From the NCBI GenBank assembly GCA_934154445.1, contig CAKPGC010000003.1, forward strand, positions 47,048 to 111,047: a stretch of DNA of 64,000 bases, given 5' to 3'. Below, piece by piece: positions 26,699-34,831 of this stretch. The translations under genes were made by a program, and so were the position numbers. The stretch comes from an uncultured Clostridia bacterium (GTDB taxonomy: Bacteria > Bacillota > Clostridia > TANB77 > CAG-508). The number at the start of each line of letters is the position of its first letter. Position 1 is the stretch's first letter. The notes below the pieces were generated by a model, which did no database searches, was not told where the DNA came from, and was given only the letters and a program-made list of their open reading frames with translations.

Positions 26699-27922
26699 AT
26701 GAAAAATATATTTACAAAAATAATAGGAATAATGTTAGTATTAATACTATTAGTAAGCACTAATATTGTATTAGCTGTCACACAATCGGATATTGACAAA
26801 CAGAAAAATCAGCAATCACAAATAAGTAATCAAATAGATGAGGCAGAAGAAAAGCAAAAAGAATTAGAAGCTAAAAAATCTGAAGCCCAAAAACAAGTCG
26901 AAAGTATAAGTTCACAGATAGATAATTACGAATCACAAATAGACGACTTGGATTCTCAAATAGATGATGCAAACTCAAAAATAAAAGAAGCAGAAGAAAA
27001 GTTAACTCAAAATCAAGAAGAATATGAAAAGAAACAAGAAATATTTAAACAAAGATTGGTAGTAATATATGAATCAGGTGAAACTTCATATTTGGATGTT
27101 TTATTAAGTTCAAGTAGTTTAACAGATTTTATATCTAATTACTATTTGGTATCAGAATTGACAGAGATGGATGCTCAGTTAATGGAAAACTTACAAAAAC
27201 AAAAGGAAGAAATAGAAAATTCTAAAAAAGAAATAGAAACAAGCAAGCAAAAATTAACAGAAGCAAAAGCAAGCAAAGAAAGTGTAGCTAATAGTCTAAA
27301 AACTGCAAAAAATGAAAAAGATAAATATGTTTCACAATTATCTGAAGAAGAAAAGAAATTAGAACAAGAAATTCAAGAATTAAAACAAGCAAATACAAAA
27401 ATAGCTAACGAAATAAAACTTGCAGAAGAAAAGTATAGAAAACAATTAGAAGATTTAAAAAGACAAGAACAAAATGGTTCATCAAATGGATCAAATACAA
27501 CAGGATCAGGATATTTTATGAGACCTGTAAGTACAGGATCAATATCAGCAAGAGGATATTATTCTAGTGGAAAATTTCATGGAGCAATTGATTATGCTGT
27601 ACCAGAGGGAACACCAGTATATGCAGCAGCAGCAGGTGTTGTAATGTCTACTGCTAATTTATCTGGAAGTTATGGAACTTACGTTGTAATTAGACATGCT
27701 AATGGATTACAATCATATTATGCACATGGAACTTATGGTTCAATATGTGTATCACCTGGACAAACTGTAGCAAAGGGACAACAAATAATGAAAAGTGGAA
27801 ACACGGGAAATTCATCAGGAGCACATTTACATTTTGAAGTTAGAAAATCACCTTATCGTTATAATGGTTATGCAACAGCTTATGGACAAGATTCAAGATT
27901 AAATCCAGAAAATTATATGTAA
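26699..27922 (+). CDS. Second secreted coiled-coil M23 peptidase
   Basis: 407 residues, tandem paralogue of the preceding protein: signal peptide (GIMLVLILLVSTNIVLAV), coiled coil with Gln/Glu/Ser-rich repeats (~30-255), a Ser/Asn/Gly linker, and an M23 domain (FHGAIDYAVPEG, YYAHGTYG, SGAHLHFEVRKSP). Zinc ligands present. Likely another FtsEX client or a cell-separation hydrolase. Confidence 0.9.
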   Translation: MKNIFTKIIGIMLVLILLVSTNIVLAVTQSDIDKQKNQQSQISNQIDEAEEKQKELEAKKSEAQKQVESISSQIDNYESQIDDLDSQIDDANSKIKEAEEKLTQNQEEYEKKQEIFKQRLVVIYESGETSYLDVLLSSSSLTDFISNYYLVSELTEMDAQLMENLQKQKEEIENSKKEIETSKQKLTEAKASKESVANSLKTAKNEKDKYVSQLSEEEKKLEQEIQELKQANTKIANEIKLAEEKYRKQLEDLKRQEQNGSSNGSNTTGSGYFMRPVSTGSISARGYYSSGKFHGAIDYAVPEGTPVYAAAAGVVMSTANLSGSYGTYVVIRHANGLQSYYAHGTYGSICVSPGQTVAKGQQIMKSGNTGNSSGAHLHFEVRKSPYRYNGYATAYGQDSRLNPENYM

Positions 27923-27964
27923 TAATTATACATAAAAAATATAAAATATTAATATTTTAAATAA

Positions 27965-27984
27965 GAGCGGAATAATATCCGCTC
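27965..27984 (+). terminator. Short GC-richer hairpin before ctpA
   Basis: GAGCGGA TAATA TCCGCTC, followed by AAAATTTA; no strong T run, so termination is uncertain. Confidence 0.45.
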
Positions 27985-28011
27985 AAAATTTATGAAGGGT
28001 AGTGGCAAATA

Positions 28012-29220
28012 ATGGAAAAAGAAAAAAAATTTACAGTTTATAAAACAACAATGATAGTCTTAATATCAATTTTTATAACATTTATGATTACAACTATATC
28101 TCTATACACATATTTTACAAAAAATCCAATTACAGTATCTGTGGGATTTAAAAATAGTAATAAAAGCATTGCAAATCAACTAGAACAATATAGAGAAATA
28201 ATAGACAAATACTATTTAGGAGAAGTAGATGAAGAAAAACTTGAAGAAGGAGCAATCAAAGGATATATAGAAGGGCTTGGTGATCCATATACAGAATATA
28301 TATCAAAAGAAGACATGGATGATTATTTAGACGATACAATGGGAAACTATGTTGGAATTGGAATATATATGATAAAAAATACTGACTATGATAGGATACA
28401 AGTATTATCAACAATAAAGGGAAGTCCAGCAGAAAAGGTAGGAATACAAGCTGGAGATCTTATAATTTCTGTTAATGGAGTAGAATACAAAGCTGATGAT
28501 ATGACTACAGCCTCAAATAATATAAAAGGAGAAGAAGGAACAAAACTAACAATAGAAATATTAAGGGGAACTCAAAACATAAAATATGAAATAACAAGAG
28601 AAAAAGTAAAAGTAAATCAGGTAGAGGGAAAAGTACTTTCAAATAATATAGGATATATACAGTTTTCATCATTTGATGAAACAACAGCTAAAGATTTTAA
28701 GGCAAAATATGAAGAATTAGCAAAAAAAGGTATACAATCTTTAATAATAGACTTAAGAAATAATGGAGGAGGAATAGTTGACGAAGCACTAGAAATTGCC
28801 GACTATGTTGCTGTTAAAGATTCAGTTTTATTATATGAAGTTGATAAAAATGATAAAGAAACTGTAAGAAAGGCAAAAACAGATCCAATTATAAATATGC
28901 CAATAATCATACTAACAAACGAAAATACAGCTAGTGCATCCGAAATATTAGCAGGAGCTTTAAAAGATTTAGGAAAAGCAAAAATAGTTGGTACTAAAAC
29001 TTATGGTAAAGGAGTAATTCAACAAATCTTAAAACTAAATGATGGAAGTGGACTAAAAATTACTATTGAGGAATATCAAACACCAAACAGAAACAAAATA
29101 AACAAAGTAGGAATAGAACCAGATGAAAATGTTGAATTGCCAGATAGTGTTGAAAATATATTCAACGTAAAAGAGAGTGAAGATACACAATTACAAAAGG
29201 CAATAGAAATGCTTAAGTAG
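28012..29220 (+). CDS. ctpA: C-terminal processing peptidase (S41)
   Basis: 402 residues. N-terminal membrane anchor (~12-36), PDZ domain (VLSTIKGSPAEKVGIQAGDLI) and S41 peptidase core: LIIDLRNNGGG, serine in NTASASEILAGAL and lysine in GTKTYGKGVIQ, the Ser-Lys dyad. Extracytoplasmic processing protease of the CtpA/CtpB type; in spore formers CtpB-type enzymes signal in sigma-K activation, which cannot be decided here. Confidence 0.9.
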   Translation: MEKEKKFTVYKTTMIVLISIFITFMITTISLYTYFTKNPITVSVGFKNSNKSIANQLEQYREIIDKYYLGEVDEEKLEEGAIKGYIEGLGDPYTEYISKEDMDDYLDDTMGNYVGIGIYMIKNTDYDRIQVLSTIKGSPAEKVGIQAGDLIISVNGVEYKADDMTTASNNIKGEEGTKLTIEILRGTQNIKYEITREKVKVNQVEGKVLSNNIGYIQFSSFDETTAKDFKAKYEELAKKGIQSLIIDLRNNGGGIVDEALEIADYVAVKDSVLLYEVDKNDKETVRKAKTDPIINMPIIILTNENTASASEILAGALKDLGKAKIVGTKTYGKGVIQQILKLNDGSGLKITIEEYQTPNRNKINKVGIEPDENVELPDSVENIFNVKESEDTQLQKAIEMLK

Positions 29221-29235
29221 AAAGGACTGTAACAA

Positions 29236-29871
29236 ATGAACTTAGCAAATAAATTAACAATTTTTAGAATAATACTTGTACCATTAATGGTTATTATTCC
29301 TTTTTTAGGAATAAGTGGAAAAATATTTGGAATATCAATTACAAATTTAGTAATAGATTTGATTTTTATAATAGCATCTATTACAGACAAATTAGATGGA
29401 TATATAGCAAGAAGCAGAAATCAAGTAACAACATTTGGAAAATTTTTAGATCCATTAGCAGATAAAATCCTAGTGTTAACTGCAATGATAATGTTGGTGG
29501 AAATGGATAAAATTCCGGCATGGATACCAGTTATAGTACTATCAAGAGAATTTATTGTTTCAGGTTATAGACTAATAGCTGTAGAAAAAGGTGGTAAAGT
29601 TGTAGCAGCATCAGTTTGGGGAAAACTAAAAACAGTTACGCAAATGATAGCAATAATATTAATATTTATAGACAAATTCAATTTCTTTGATTTTGCAAGA
29701 GCAACAACAGATGCAAATGTTGCTATGACAAGCAGTTATATGATTTACATGAATCAGAGCAGTATAATATTTAATGCAATTACTTCAATTTGCTTATTAA
29801 TATCTGTAGTAGCCACAATATTTTCTGGATATGAATATTTAAAAGATGGAAAAGATTTATTAAAGGACTAA
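29236..29871 (+). CDS. pgsA: CDP-diacylglycerol-glycerol-3-phosphate phosphatidyltransferase
   Basis: 211 residues, polytopic. The CDP-alcohol phosphotransferase motif is complete (D-G-x2-A-R-x8-G-x3-D-x3-D: KLDGYIARSR...FGKFLDPLADK). Makes phosphatidylglycerophosphate for PG synthesis. 15 bases after ctpA. Confidence 0.93.
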   Translation: MNLANKLTIFRIILVPLMVIIPFLGISGKIFGISITNLVIDLIFIIASITDKLDGYIARSRNQVTTFGKFLDPLADKILVLTAMIMLVEMDKIPAWIPVIVLSREFIVSGYRLIAVEKGGKVVAASVWGKLKTVTQMIAIILIFIDKFNFFDFARATTDANVAMTSSYMIYMNQSSIIFNAITSICLLISVVATIFSGYEYLKDGKDLLKD

Positions 29872-29889
29872 CAAAATTTAAAAAATCAC

Positions 29890-29918
29890 TTGACAAAATT
29901 AAAAATCTGACTTAATAT
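29890..29918 (+). promoter_or_regulatory. Promoter of greA
   Basis: TTGACA (29890-29895), 17-base spacer, TAATAT (29913-29918). Confidence 0.65.
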
Positions 29919-29969
29919 ATGAAATAAGTTTTTAACGTTAAGCGTTATACAAGATGGAGGTTATAAATT

Positions 29970-30446
29970 ATGGAAGAAAAAGATGTAATCCTTACACAAG
30001 AGGGATATGATAATTTAGATAAAGAATTAAACTATTTAAAAACAGAAAAAAGAGCTGAAATAGCAGAAAGAATAAAAGTAGCATTAGGATTTGGAGATTT
30101 ATCAGAAAACTCTGAATATGATGAAGCCAAAACAGCTCAAGCAGAAAATGAAGTTAAAATTGCAGAACTAGAAAACAAATTAAGACACGCAAAAATAATC
30201 GATGAAAAAGAAATAGACACAGATACTGTTCAAATAGGAAATACTGTAAAAGTACTAGATATTGAATTCAATGAAGAAGTTGAATATACAATAGTTGGTT
30301 CAACAGAAGTAAATTTATTAGAAAATAAAATATCTAATGAATCACCTCTAGGTGAAGCACTTTTAGGAGCTAAGAAAAAACAAACAGTTGAAGTTAATGC
30401 ACCAGCTGGAATAATGAAATATAAAATATTGAATATAACAAAATAG
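29970..30446 (+). CDS. greA: Transcription elongation factor GreA
   Basis: 158 residues. N-terminal antiparallel coiled coil with [16 protein letters not shown] (the acidic tip that reaches the RNA polymerase active site) and C-terminal FKBP-like domain ([12 protein letters not shown]). Rescues backtracked RNA polymerase. GGAGG site. Confidence 0.95.
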   Translation: MEEKDVILTQEGYDNLDKELNYLKTEKRAEIAERIKVALGFGDLSENSEYDEAKTAQAENEVKIAELENKLRHAKIIDEKEIDTDTVQIGNTVKVLDIEFNEEVEYTIVGSTEVNLLENKISNESPLGEALLGAKKKQTVEVNAPAGIMKYKILNITK

Positions 30447-30448
30447 AA

Positions 30449-30487
30449 AAGAGGGATTAAGGAGAATATTCTCCAAACCCCTCTTTT
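30449..30487. terminator. Bidirectional terminator, greA / deoD
   Basis: AAAGAGGG...CCCTCTTT with inner GGAGAATATTCTCC stem; A and T runs on both sides between convergent genes. Confidence 0.8.
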
Positions 30488-30489
30488 AT

Positions 30490-31212
30490 TTAAATTTTTA
30501 TAGCAGAATCTAAAGCAAGTTTAATCATATTATTCAAACCAGTTTCTCTTTCTTCGGCCGTTGCAACATCTGTAATAAATTTTGAATCAACAACACTCAT
30601 TAAACAAGAAGCCTTCTTGTTTAACAATTTGGCATTGTAAAATAAAGCAAAAGCTTCCATTTCAGCAGAAATAGGATTAAAATCATTAGGAATCCTTTTT
30701 AAAAATTGATTAACATCTGTCATATAAACATCAAAACAATCTGTACAAACAGTGTTACCCTTTGTTAGATTAATATTATTTTCTTTGGCAGTACTTTCAA
30801 TAATAGAGTTTAAATCATTATTTGAAGATGTAATATGACAAATTTCATTATTCAATGTCAAAGCATAATTACTTTCAGAAAAAACATTTTCACTTAAAAT
30901 AATATCAAATAATTTAAGCTCAGGTTTATAAGCCCCGCAAGAACCAATTCTAATAATATTTTCAACATCATAAAATTTATATAATTCATAACTATAAATT
31001 CCAACACTTGGCATTCCCATACCATGTGCCATTACACTTAATTGTTTTCCATTATAAGTTCCAGTATAAGCGTACATTCCTCTAATTTGATTAACAAGTT
31101 TATAATCATCAAAAAAATTCTCTACAATATATTTTGCCCTCAAAGGATCTCCAGGCATTATGACTGTTTTTGCAAAATCACCTTTATTGGCTTCATTATG
31201 TGGTGTTGACAT
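30490..31212 (-). CDS. deoD: Purine-nucleoside phosphorylase, DeoD type
   Basis: 240 residues. MSTPHNEANKGDFAKTVIMPGDPLRAK start, RIGSCGAY, and EMEAFALFYNAK near residue 185 are typical of the hexameric DeoD family, which splits purine nucleosides with phosphate. The gene is monocistronic, read from an AGGAGG site just upstream. Confidence 0.93.
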   Translation of the reverse strand: MSTPHNEANKGDFAKTVIMPGDPLRAKYIVENFFDDYKLVNQIRGMYAYTGTYNGKQLSVMAHGMGMPSVGIYSYELYKFYDVENIIRIGSCGAYKPELKLFDIILSENVFSESNYALTLNNEICHITSSNNDLNSIIESTAKENNINLTKGNTVCTDCFDVYMTDVNQFLKRIPNDFNPISAEMEAFALFYNAKLLNKKASCLMSVVDSKFITDVATAEERETGLNNMIKLALDSAIKI

Positions 31213-31321
31213 ATAAAATACCTCCTAAAATTTTAAAATTATATATACAAAATATATTTAATAAATTTTGTATAAGATATCCGTAAAGCACGTTTATTGC
31301 TAATGGACATTTTTATTATAA

Positions 31322-31364
31322 CAATATATTATAAAAAAATCAAAAAATTTTTTATAATATATTG
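31322..31364. repeat. AT-only palindrome
   Basis: CAATATATTATAAAAAAAT / AATTTTTTATAATATATTG, about 19 bp arms, directly upstream of and overlapping the -35 of the next promoter. Could be an operator or cruciform-prone site. It lies in the 496-base gap between deoD and the adhesin gene. Confidence 0.5.
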
Positions 31365-31390
31365 CAAAAAAATTCCAATTTTTGTATAAT
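31362..31390 (+). promoter_or_regulatory. Promoter of the leader ORF and adhesin
   Basis: TTGCAA (31362-31367), 17-base spacer, TATAAT (31385-31390). Confidence 0.65.
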
Positions 31391-31430
31391 TATAGATGTA
31401 AAAAAACAAAAGAAAAGGAATGAGTAATTT

Positions 31431-31511
31431 ATGTTAAAACAAGACCATGTAAGCCTTGGGGCTGTGCACACACATATATATGGTTATTTAGTAAATAAAA
31501 AAATGAAATAA
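31431..31511 (+). CDS. Possible 26-residue leader peptide
   Basis: MLKQDHVSLGAVHTHIYGYLV plus NKKMK, preceded by AAAAGGAATG about 10 bases upstream of the ATG. It starts 41 bases after a good promoter and ends 7 bases before a very large hairpin with a T run, which is the geometry of a translated leader in an attenuator. Its middle (GACCATGTAAGCCTTGGGGC) is clearly more GC-rich than its surroundings and could instead be a structured RNA. Not recognised. Confidence 0.35.
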   Translation: MLKQDHVSLGAVHTHIYGYLVNKKMK

Positions 31512-31517
31512 ATAATA

Positions 31518-31614
31518 AGATAGCTGTAAATCTATTGCTATAAACTAAAAATGTAATTAAATTTTATTTAAGTGCAAAAAGTAGTTTATAGGTAGATTTA
31601 TTAGCTATCTTTTT
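31518..31614 (+). terminator. Large hairpin with T run in adhesin leader
   Basis: Arms AGATAGCT-GTAAATCTATT... (from 31518) and ...GTAGATTTATTAGCTATCT (to 31610) pair over about 25 bp with small bulges around a ~36-base loop, followed by TTTTT. It lies between the promoter and the adhesin gene, so it should terminate or attenuate transcription. Confidence 0.6.
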
Positions 31615-31708
31615 GAGCTTTTTAAATAAATATTTTTTTTGAAAAGTTAAAAAATATAAAAATTAAAGTACATATACCAAAAGTATATAGTGCAGAAGGA
31701 GGAAAAAA

Positions 31709-33406
31709 ATGAAACAAAATTTTAAAGAAAGGGTAAATGGTAAAAATGGTATTACATTAATAGCACTTGTAATAACAATTATTGTACTTCTAATTCTAGC
31801 AGGAGTAACAATTGCAACATTAACAGGTAACAATGGAATAATAACAAAAGCACAAAATGCAAAAGCACAAAATGCACAAAAAACAGTAGAAGAACAAATA
31901 AACTTAGCAGTGCAAGTTTCAAGAATAAATGAAGAATTTGTTATAGATAAAGACATATTAGAAAAAGAACTAACAAATAATGGAATAGAAATAACAAAAT
32001 CAGAAAATGATGAATTGCCATGGACAGTAAAAAAAGACGGATATGTATATACAATAAGTGAAAATGGAGAAGTAAAAGAAAAAAAAGGAATAGCAATAAC
32101 AACAGGGGACATAGAAATATTAAAAGGATCAACGGAAGGAAAAAAAGTAAGTGCCCAAATATTAAGTGGTGAAACAGGAACAATAAAATGGGAAAGTACA
32201 GGAAATATAACATTAAGTGAAGCAGGAGAAAATGAAGTAACAGTAAAAGTAAATAGTAATGCAAATGCAGGGGACATAGCAACAATAACAGCAAAAATAG
32301 AAGGAAAAACAACATACCAAGATAGTATAAATGTAAAAATAGTAGCAGAAGCAACAGGATTAACAGCAAGTAAGATAACAGTAGGAGTAAATAGAAAAGA
32401 AAAAATAGGTGGAGTAACAACAACACCAGGAAATGCGGAAGAGATAGAAATAACTAGCTATGTATCACAAGATACAACAAAAGCAACAGTAAACAAAACA
32501 ACAGGAGAAGTAACAGGAGTAGCAATAGGAACAACAAAAATAACAATAACAGGGACAGGAAAATTAAGTAAAAAACAATTAACAGGAGAATGTGAAGTAG
32601 AAGTAACAAAACAATTAGTATCAGTAACAGCCCAAGAAATAGCAGCAAATCCAAAAGCATATTATGGAAAAAAAGTAGAAAATTATAAAGCAAGTGCAGA
32701 AGATACAAACACATATAGAATATTCTATGTAAACACAATAGCAAATGAATTTGGAGATGAAGCATATACAATATATTTAAAGGCTGATTTTAAAGGAAGC
32801 TATAATTTAAATAGTTATGCATCATATAATACAACAAATACAAAAATAAGAACAATGAATCCATTGTGGGCAGCACAAAGAACAACAGAAAGTAGTTGGA
32901 ATGCAAATGAAAAAGCAGCGGCATATTTATGTTCACCAATAAATGCAACAACATATGGAACAACAACATTACCATGGAAAAGTTATTACAAACAAAATGA
33001 TGCAAATGTAAATTATGTAATAGGTGGGCCAAGTATAGAAATGTATGTTAAATCATATAATCAAACACATGACAAAGATAGCGATGGAAATGATTCATTA
33101 GGATGTCAATATGAAACATATTATGCACCAGGTTATGATTATAGAGTTAGAGGTTCATTAGATTATTCAATTACATATAGTAGTATGTATTGTGGAAAAA
33201 CAACCAATGGAACAGGAAGTAAAACAGGCTACTGGTGGCTGGCTTCTCCGTCTAGTGACGACAAGGTCCGAATACTCCATGTGGACGGTGGCAAAGCGGA
33301 CTTGAGCAGTGCCCCCTATGACTATGGTGGCGGCTATGCCTACGACATTGGGATTTGTCCGATAGTTTCTCTAAAATCTAGTTTCACAGTACAAATATAT
33401 CAATAA
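31709..33406 (+). CDS. Pilin-anchored adhesin with DGR-like variable C-terminus
   Basis: 565 residues. N-terminus KNGITLIALVITIIVLLILAG is the same prepilin-type signal helix as the pilin at 15371. Then a helical pilin-like part (~40-125), Ig-like Big_2 domains (ASKITVGVNRKEKIGG...TGEVTGVAIGTTKITI, ~205-290) and a C-terminal domain ending GYWWLASPSS...ICPIVSLKSS, the fold used by many diversity-generating retroelement (DGR) targets. The last ~140 bases of that domain are sharply more GC-rich than the rest of the gene. Ribosome site GGAGG at 31696. No reverse transcriptase or template repeat is in the window. Confidence 0.75.
   Translation: MKQNFKERVNGKNGITLIALVITIIVLLILAGVTIATLTGNNGIITKAQNAKAQNAQKTVEEQINLAVQVSRINEEFVIDKDILEKELTNNGIEITKSENDELPWTVKKDGYVYTISENGEVKEKKGIAITTGDIEILKGSTEGKKVSAQILSGETGTIKWESTGNITLSEAGENEVTVKVNSNANAGDIATITAKIEGKTTYQDSINVKIVAEATGLTASKITVGVNRKEKIGGVTTTPGNAEEIEITSYVSQDTTKATVNKTTGEVTGVAIGTTKITITGTGKLSKKQLTGECEVEVTKQLVSVTAQEIAANPKAYYGKKVENYKASAEDTNTYRIFYVNTIANEFGDEAYTIYLKADFKGSYNLNSYASYNTTNTKIRTMNPLWAAQRTTESSWNANEKAAAYLCSPINATTYGTTTLPWKSYYKQNDANVNYVIGGPSIEMYVKSYNQTHDKDSDGNDSLGCQYETYYAPGYDYRVRGSLDYSITYSSMYCGKTTNGTGSKTGYWWLASPSSDDKVRILHVDGGKADLSSAPYDYGGGYAYDIGICPIVSLKSSFTVQIYQ
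33228..33372 (+). other. Candidate DGR variable region
   Basis: Segment encoding YWWLASPSS to CPIVSLKS, about half G+C in a gene that is otherwise about one-third. Adenine-directed mutagenesis of a template repeat would produce exactly this loss of A over AAC-type codons. No matching template repeat is found in the window. Confidence 0.55.
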
Positions 33407-33478
33407 AAAATATAGAATAATTAAAGTTAATATAGAACATAAACCCTAAAGTGATAAAATTAATTTATGATTTGTTCA

Positions 33479-33511
33479 CCCTGGGTGTGTCAGTTTTTGG
33501 CACACCCTTTG
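33479..33511 (+). terminator. GC-rich hairpin after the adhesin gene
   Basis: GGGTGTG TCAGTTTTTGG CACACCC, then TTTGACTTT. It may be the terminator of the adhesin gene or the hairpin often found just downstream of DGR variable regions. Confidence 0.5.
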
Positions 33512-33552
33512 ACTTTATTATAAATTTAGTGTATTATTAAATTGTTCTCATG

Positions 33553-33930
33553 TTAAGCCGATAATCTTTCGTTCTTTAAGCAATTGAAATATATAAAAAT
33601 TTCTATAATTGCTTCAACTGATTCGTTTGATTTAAGGCTTTTCTTATTTTGCATAGAAATTGGTGTTATTTTATACCATTTTTCATTAAATCTTACTTTC
33701 ATTCCAAATCTTTTACTTATACATATTTCAACTTTCTTTTTATGAAGTATTTCTTTCGTTTCTATTAAAAATGAACTTTTTTTATTTTCTGGTTCTATAC
33801 TAAATTTTTTAATGTTTGTCTTGTGACTTCTAAATAATCTTGCATACATTCATTTTCTGATAAATATAATCCCGTAATTTGATGTGTTGCATCATCTATA
33901 AATCAATGCAAACAATACATTTTATCGTCT
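33553..33930 (-). pseudogene. Decayed DDE transposase remnant
   Basis: The minus strand encodes DDATHQITGLYLSENEC then QDYLEVTRQTLK in one frame, resembling the conserved DDAT-x-x-V-G-Y-F core of ISNCY-type transposases, and after a lost A in an A run (near 33812) continues as KKFSIEPENKKSSFLIETKE and a C-terminal segment ISKRFGMKVRFNEKWYKI to 33553. The catalytic middle is deleted, and stops lie upstream. The 98-residue ORF from 33849 is the readable part. The break is an A-run deletion, unlike the CGG sites. Remaining bases to 34069 show no gene. Confidence 0.5.
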
Positions 33931-33987
33931 CAATAAAAGAATTGAAATGGTATACATACGTTATTCATAAAAAAAAATCAAAAAATA

Positions 33988-34016
33988 TTGCAAAAAATAT
34001 TAACTTATGATATAAA
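33988..34016 (+). promoter_or_regulatory. Promoter of the prpC-prkC operon
   Basis: TTGCAA (33988-33993), 17-base spacer, TATAAA (34011-34016). Confidence 0.55.
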
Positions 34017-34069
34017 ATAAATTGTAAAAATATAAATAAGCTAAGCATAAATGAAACAGAGGTGGAAAA

Positions 34070-34804
34070 ATGATAAAAGCTTATGCAAAATCAGACAAAG
34101 GTAAAGTTAGAGAAATAAACGAAGATTATTTTTATATATCAACTTCATTAGATGAAGTTCAACTATACATATTAGCAGACGGAATGGGAGGCTATAATGG
34201 AGGAGAAATAGCAAGTAGTCTAGCAGTTCAAACAGCCAAAAATTATATAGAAAATAACTTCAAAGAAACTGAAAAAGACAAAGATAGCATAATTCAATTA
34301 TTAGGAAGTAGTATGGAATATGCTAACATGATAGTATATGAAAAAGCAAAAGAAAATCCAGAATTACAAGGAATGGGTACTACATTAGAAATATGTTTAA
34401 TATATAATAATAAAGTATATATAGGACATGTAGGAGATAGTAGAATATATAGAATAAGAAAAAGTTTTATAAGAAAATTAACACAAGACCATAGTTACGT
34501 ACAAAAATTAGTAAAAGAGGGTACAATAACAAAAGAACAAGCAGAACACCATCCTCAAAAAAATATGTTAATGAAAGCTTTAGGATGTAATGCTTTTGTA
34601 GAACCAGATGTAATGGTAAAAGGATTTTTGAAAGATGACATTTTGATTATGTGTTCAGATGGCTTATCAAACTTAGTAGGACAAGAAACAATATATGAAA
34701 TGGCAAGTCAGAACATAGAACAAGCAACAAAAGACTTAGTAAAGCTTGCAAATGATAGAGGAGGATATGACAACATAACAGTTGTTATTATAAAGAATAT
34801 ATAG
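34070..34804 (+). CDS. prpC: PP2C-type Ser/Thr protein phosphatase
   Basis: 244 residues. PPM motifs: VREINEDYFYIS, ADGMGGYNGGEIAS, GHVGDSRIYRIR, CSDGLSNLV and GGYDNITVVII, giving the metal-binding aspartates. Reverses phosphorylation by the adjacent PASTA kinase. GAGGTGG site. Confidence 0.95.
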   Translation: MIKAYAKSDKGKVREINEDYFYISTSLDEVQLYILADGMGGYNGGEIASSLAVQTAKNYIENNFKETEKDKDSIIQLLGSSMEYANMIVYEKAKENPELQGMGTTLEICLIYNNKVYIGHVGDSRIYRIRKSFIRKLTQDHSYVQKLVKEGTITKEQAEHHPQKNMLMKALGCNAFVEPDVMVKGFLKDDILIMCSDGLSNLVGQETIYEMASQNIEQATKDLVKLANDRGGYDNITVVIIKNI

Positions 34805-34831
34805 TAGTCCACGTAAAGAGGAGAGAAAAAT

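Noticed and set aside
31264..31314. CCGTAAA near deoD as part of a purine riboswitch
   Set aside because: The remaining conserved purine-riboswitch core is missing and the orientation does not suit deoD.
31663..33032. Leucine/serine-rich minus-strand ORFs opposite the adhesin
   Set aside because: Shadow frames caused by repetitive ACA/GTA-rich coding on the plus strand.
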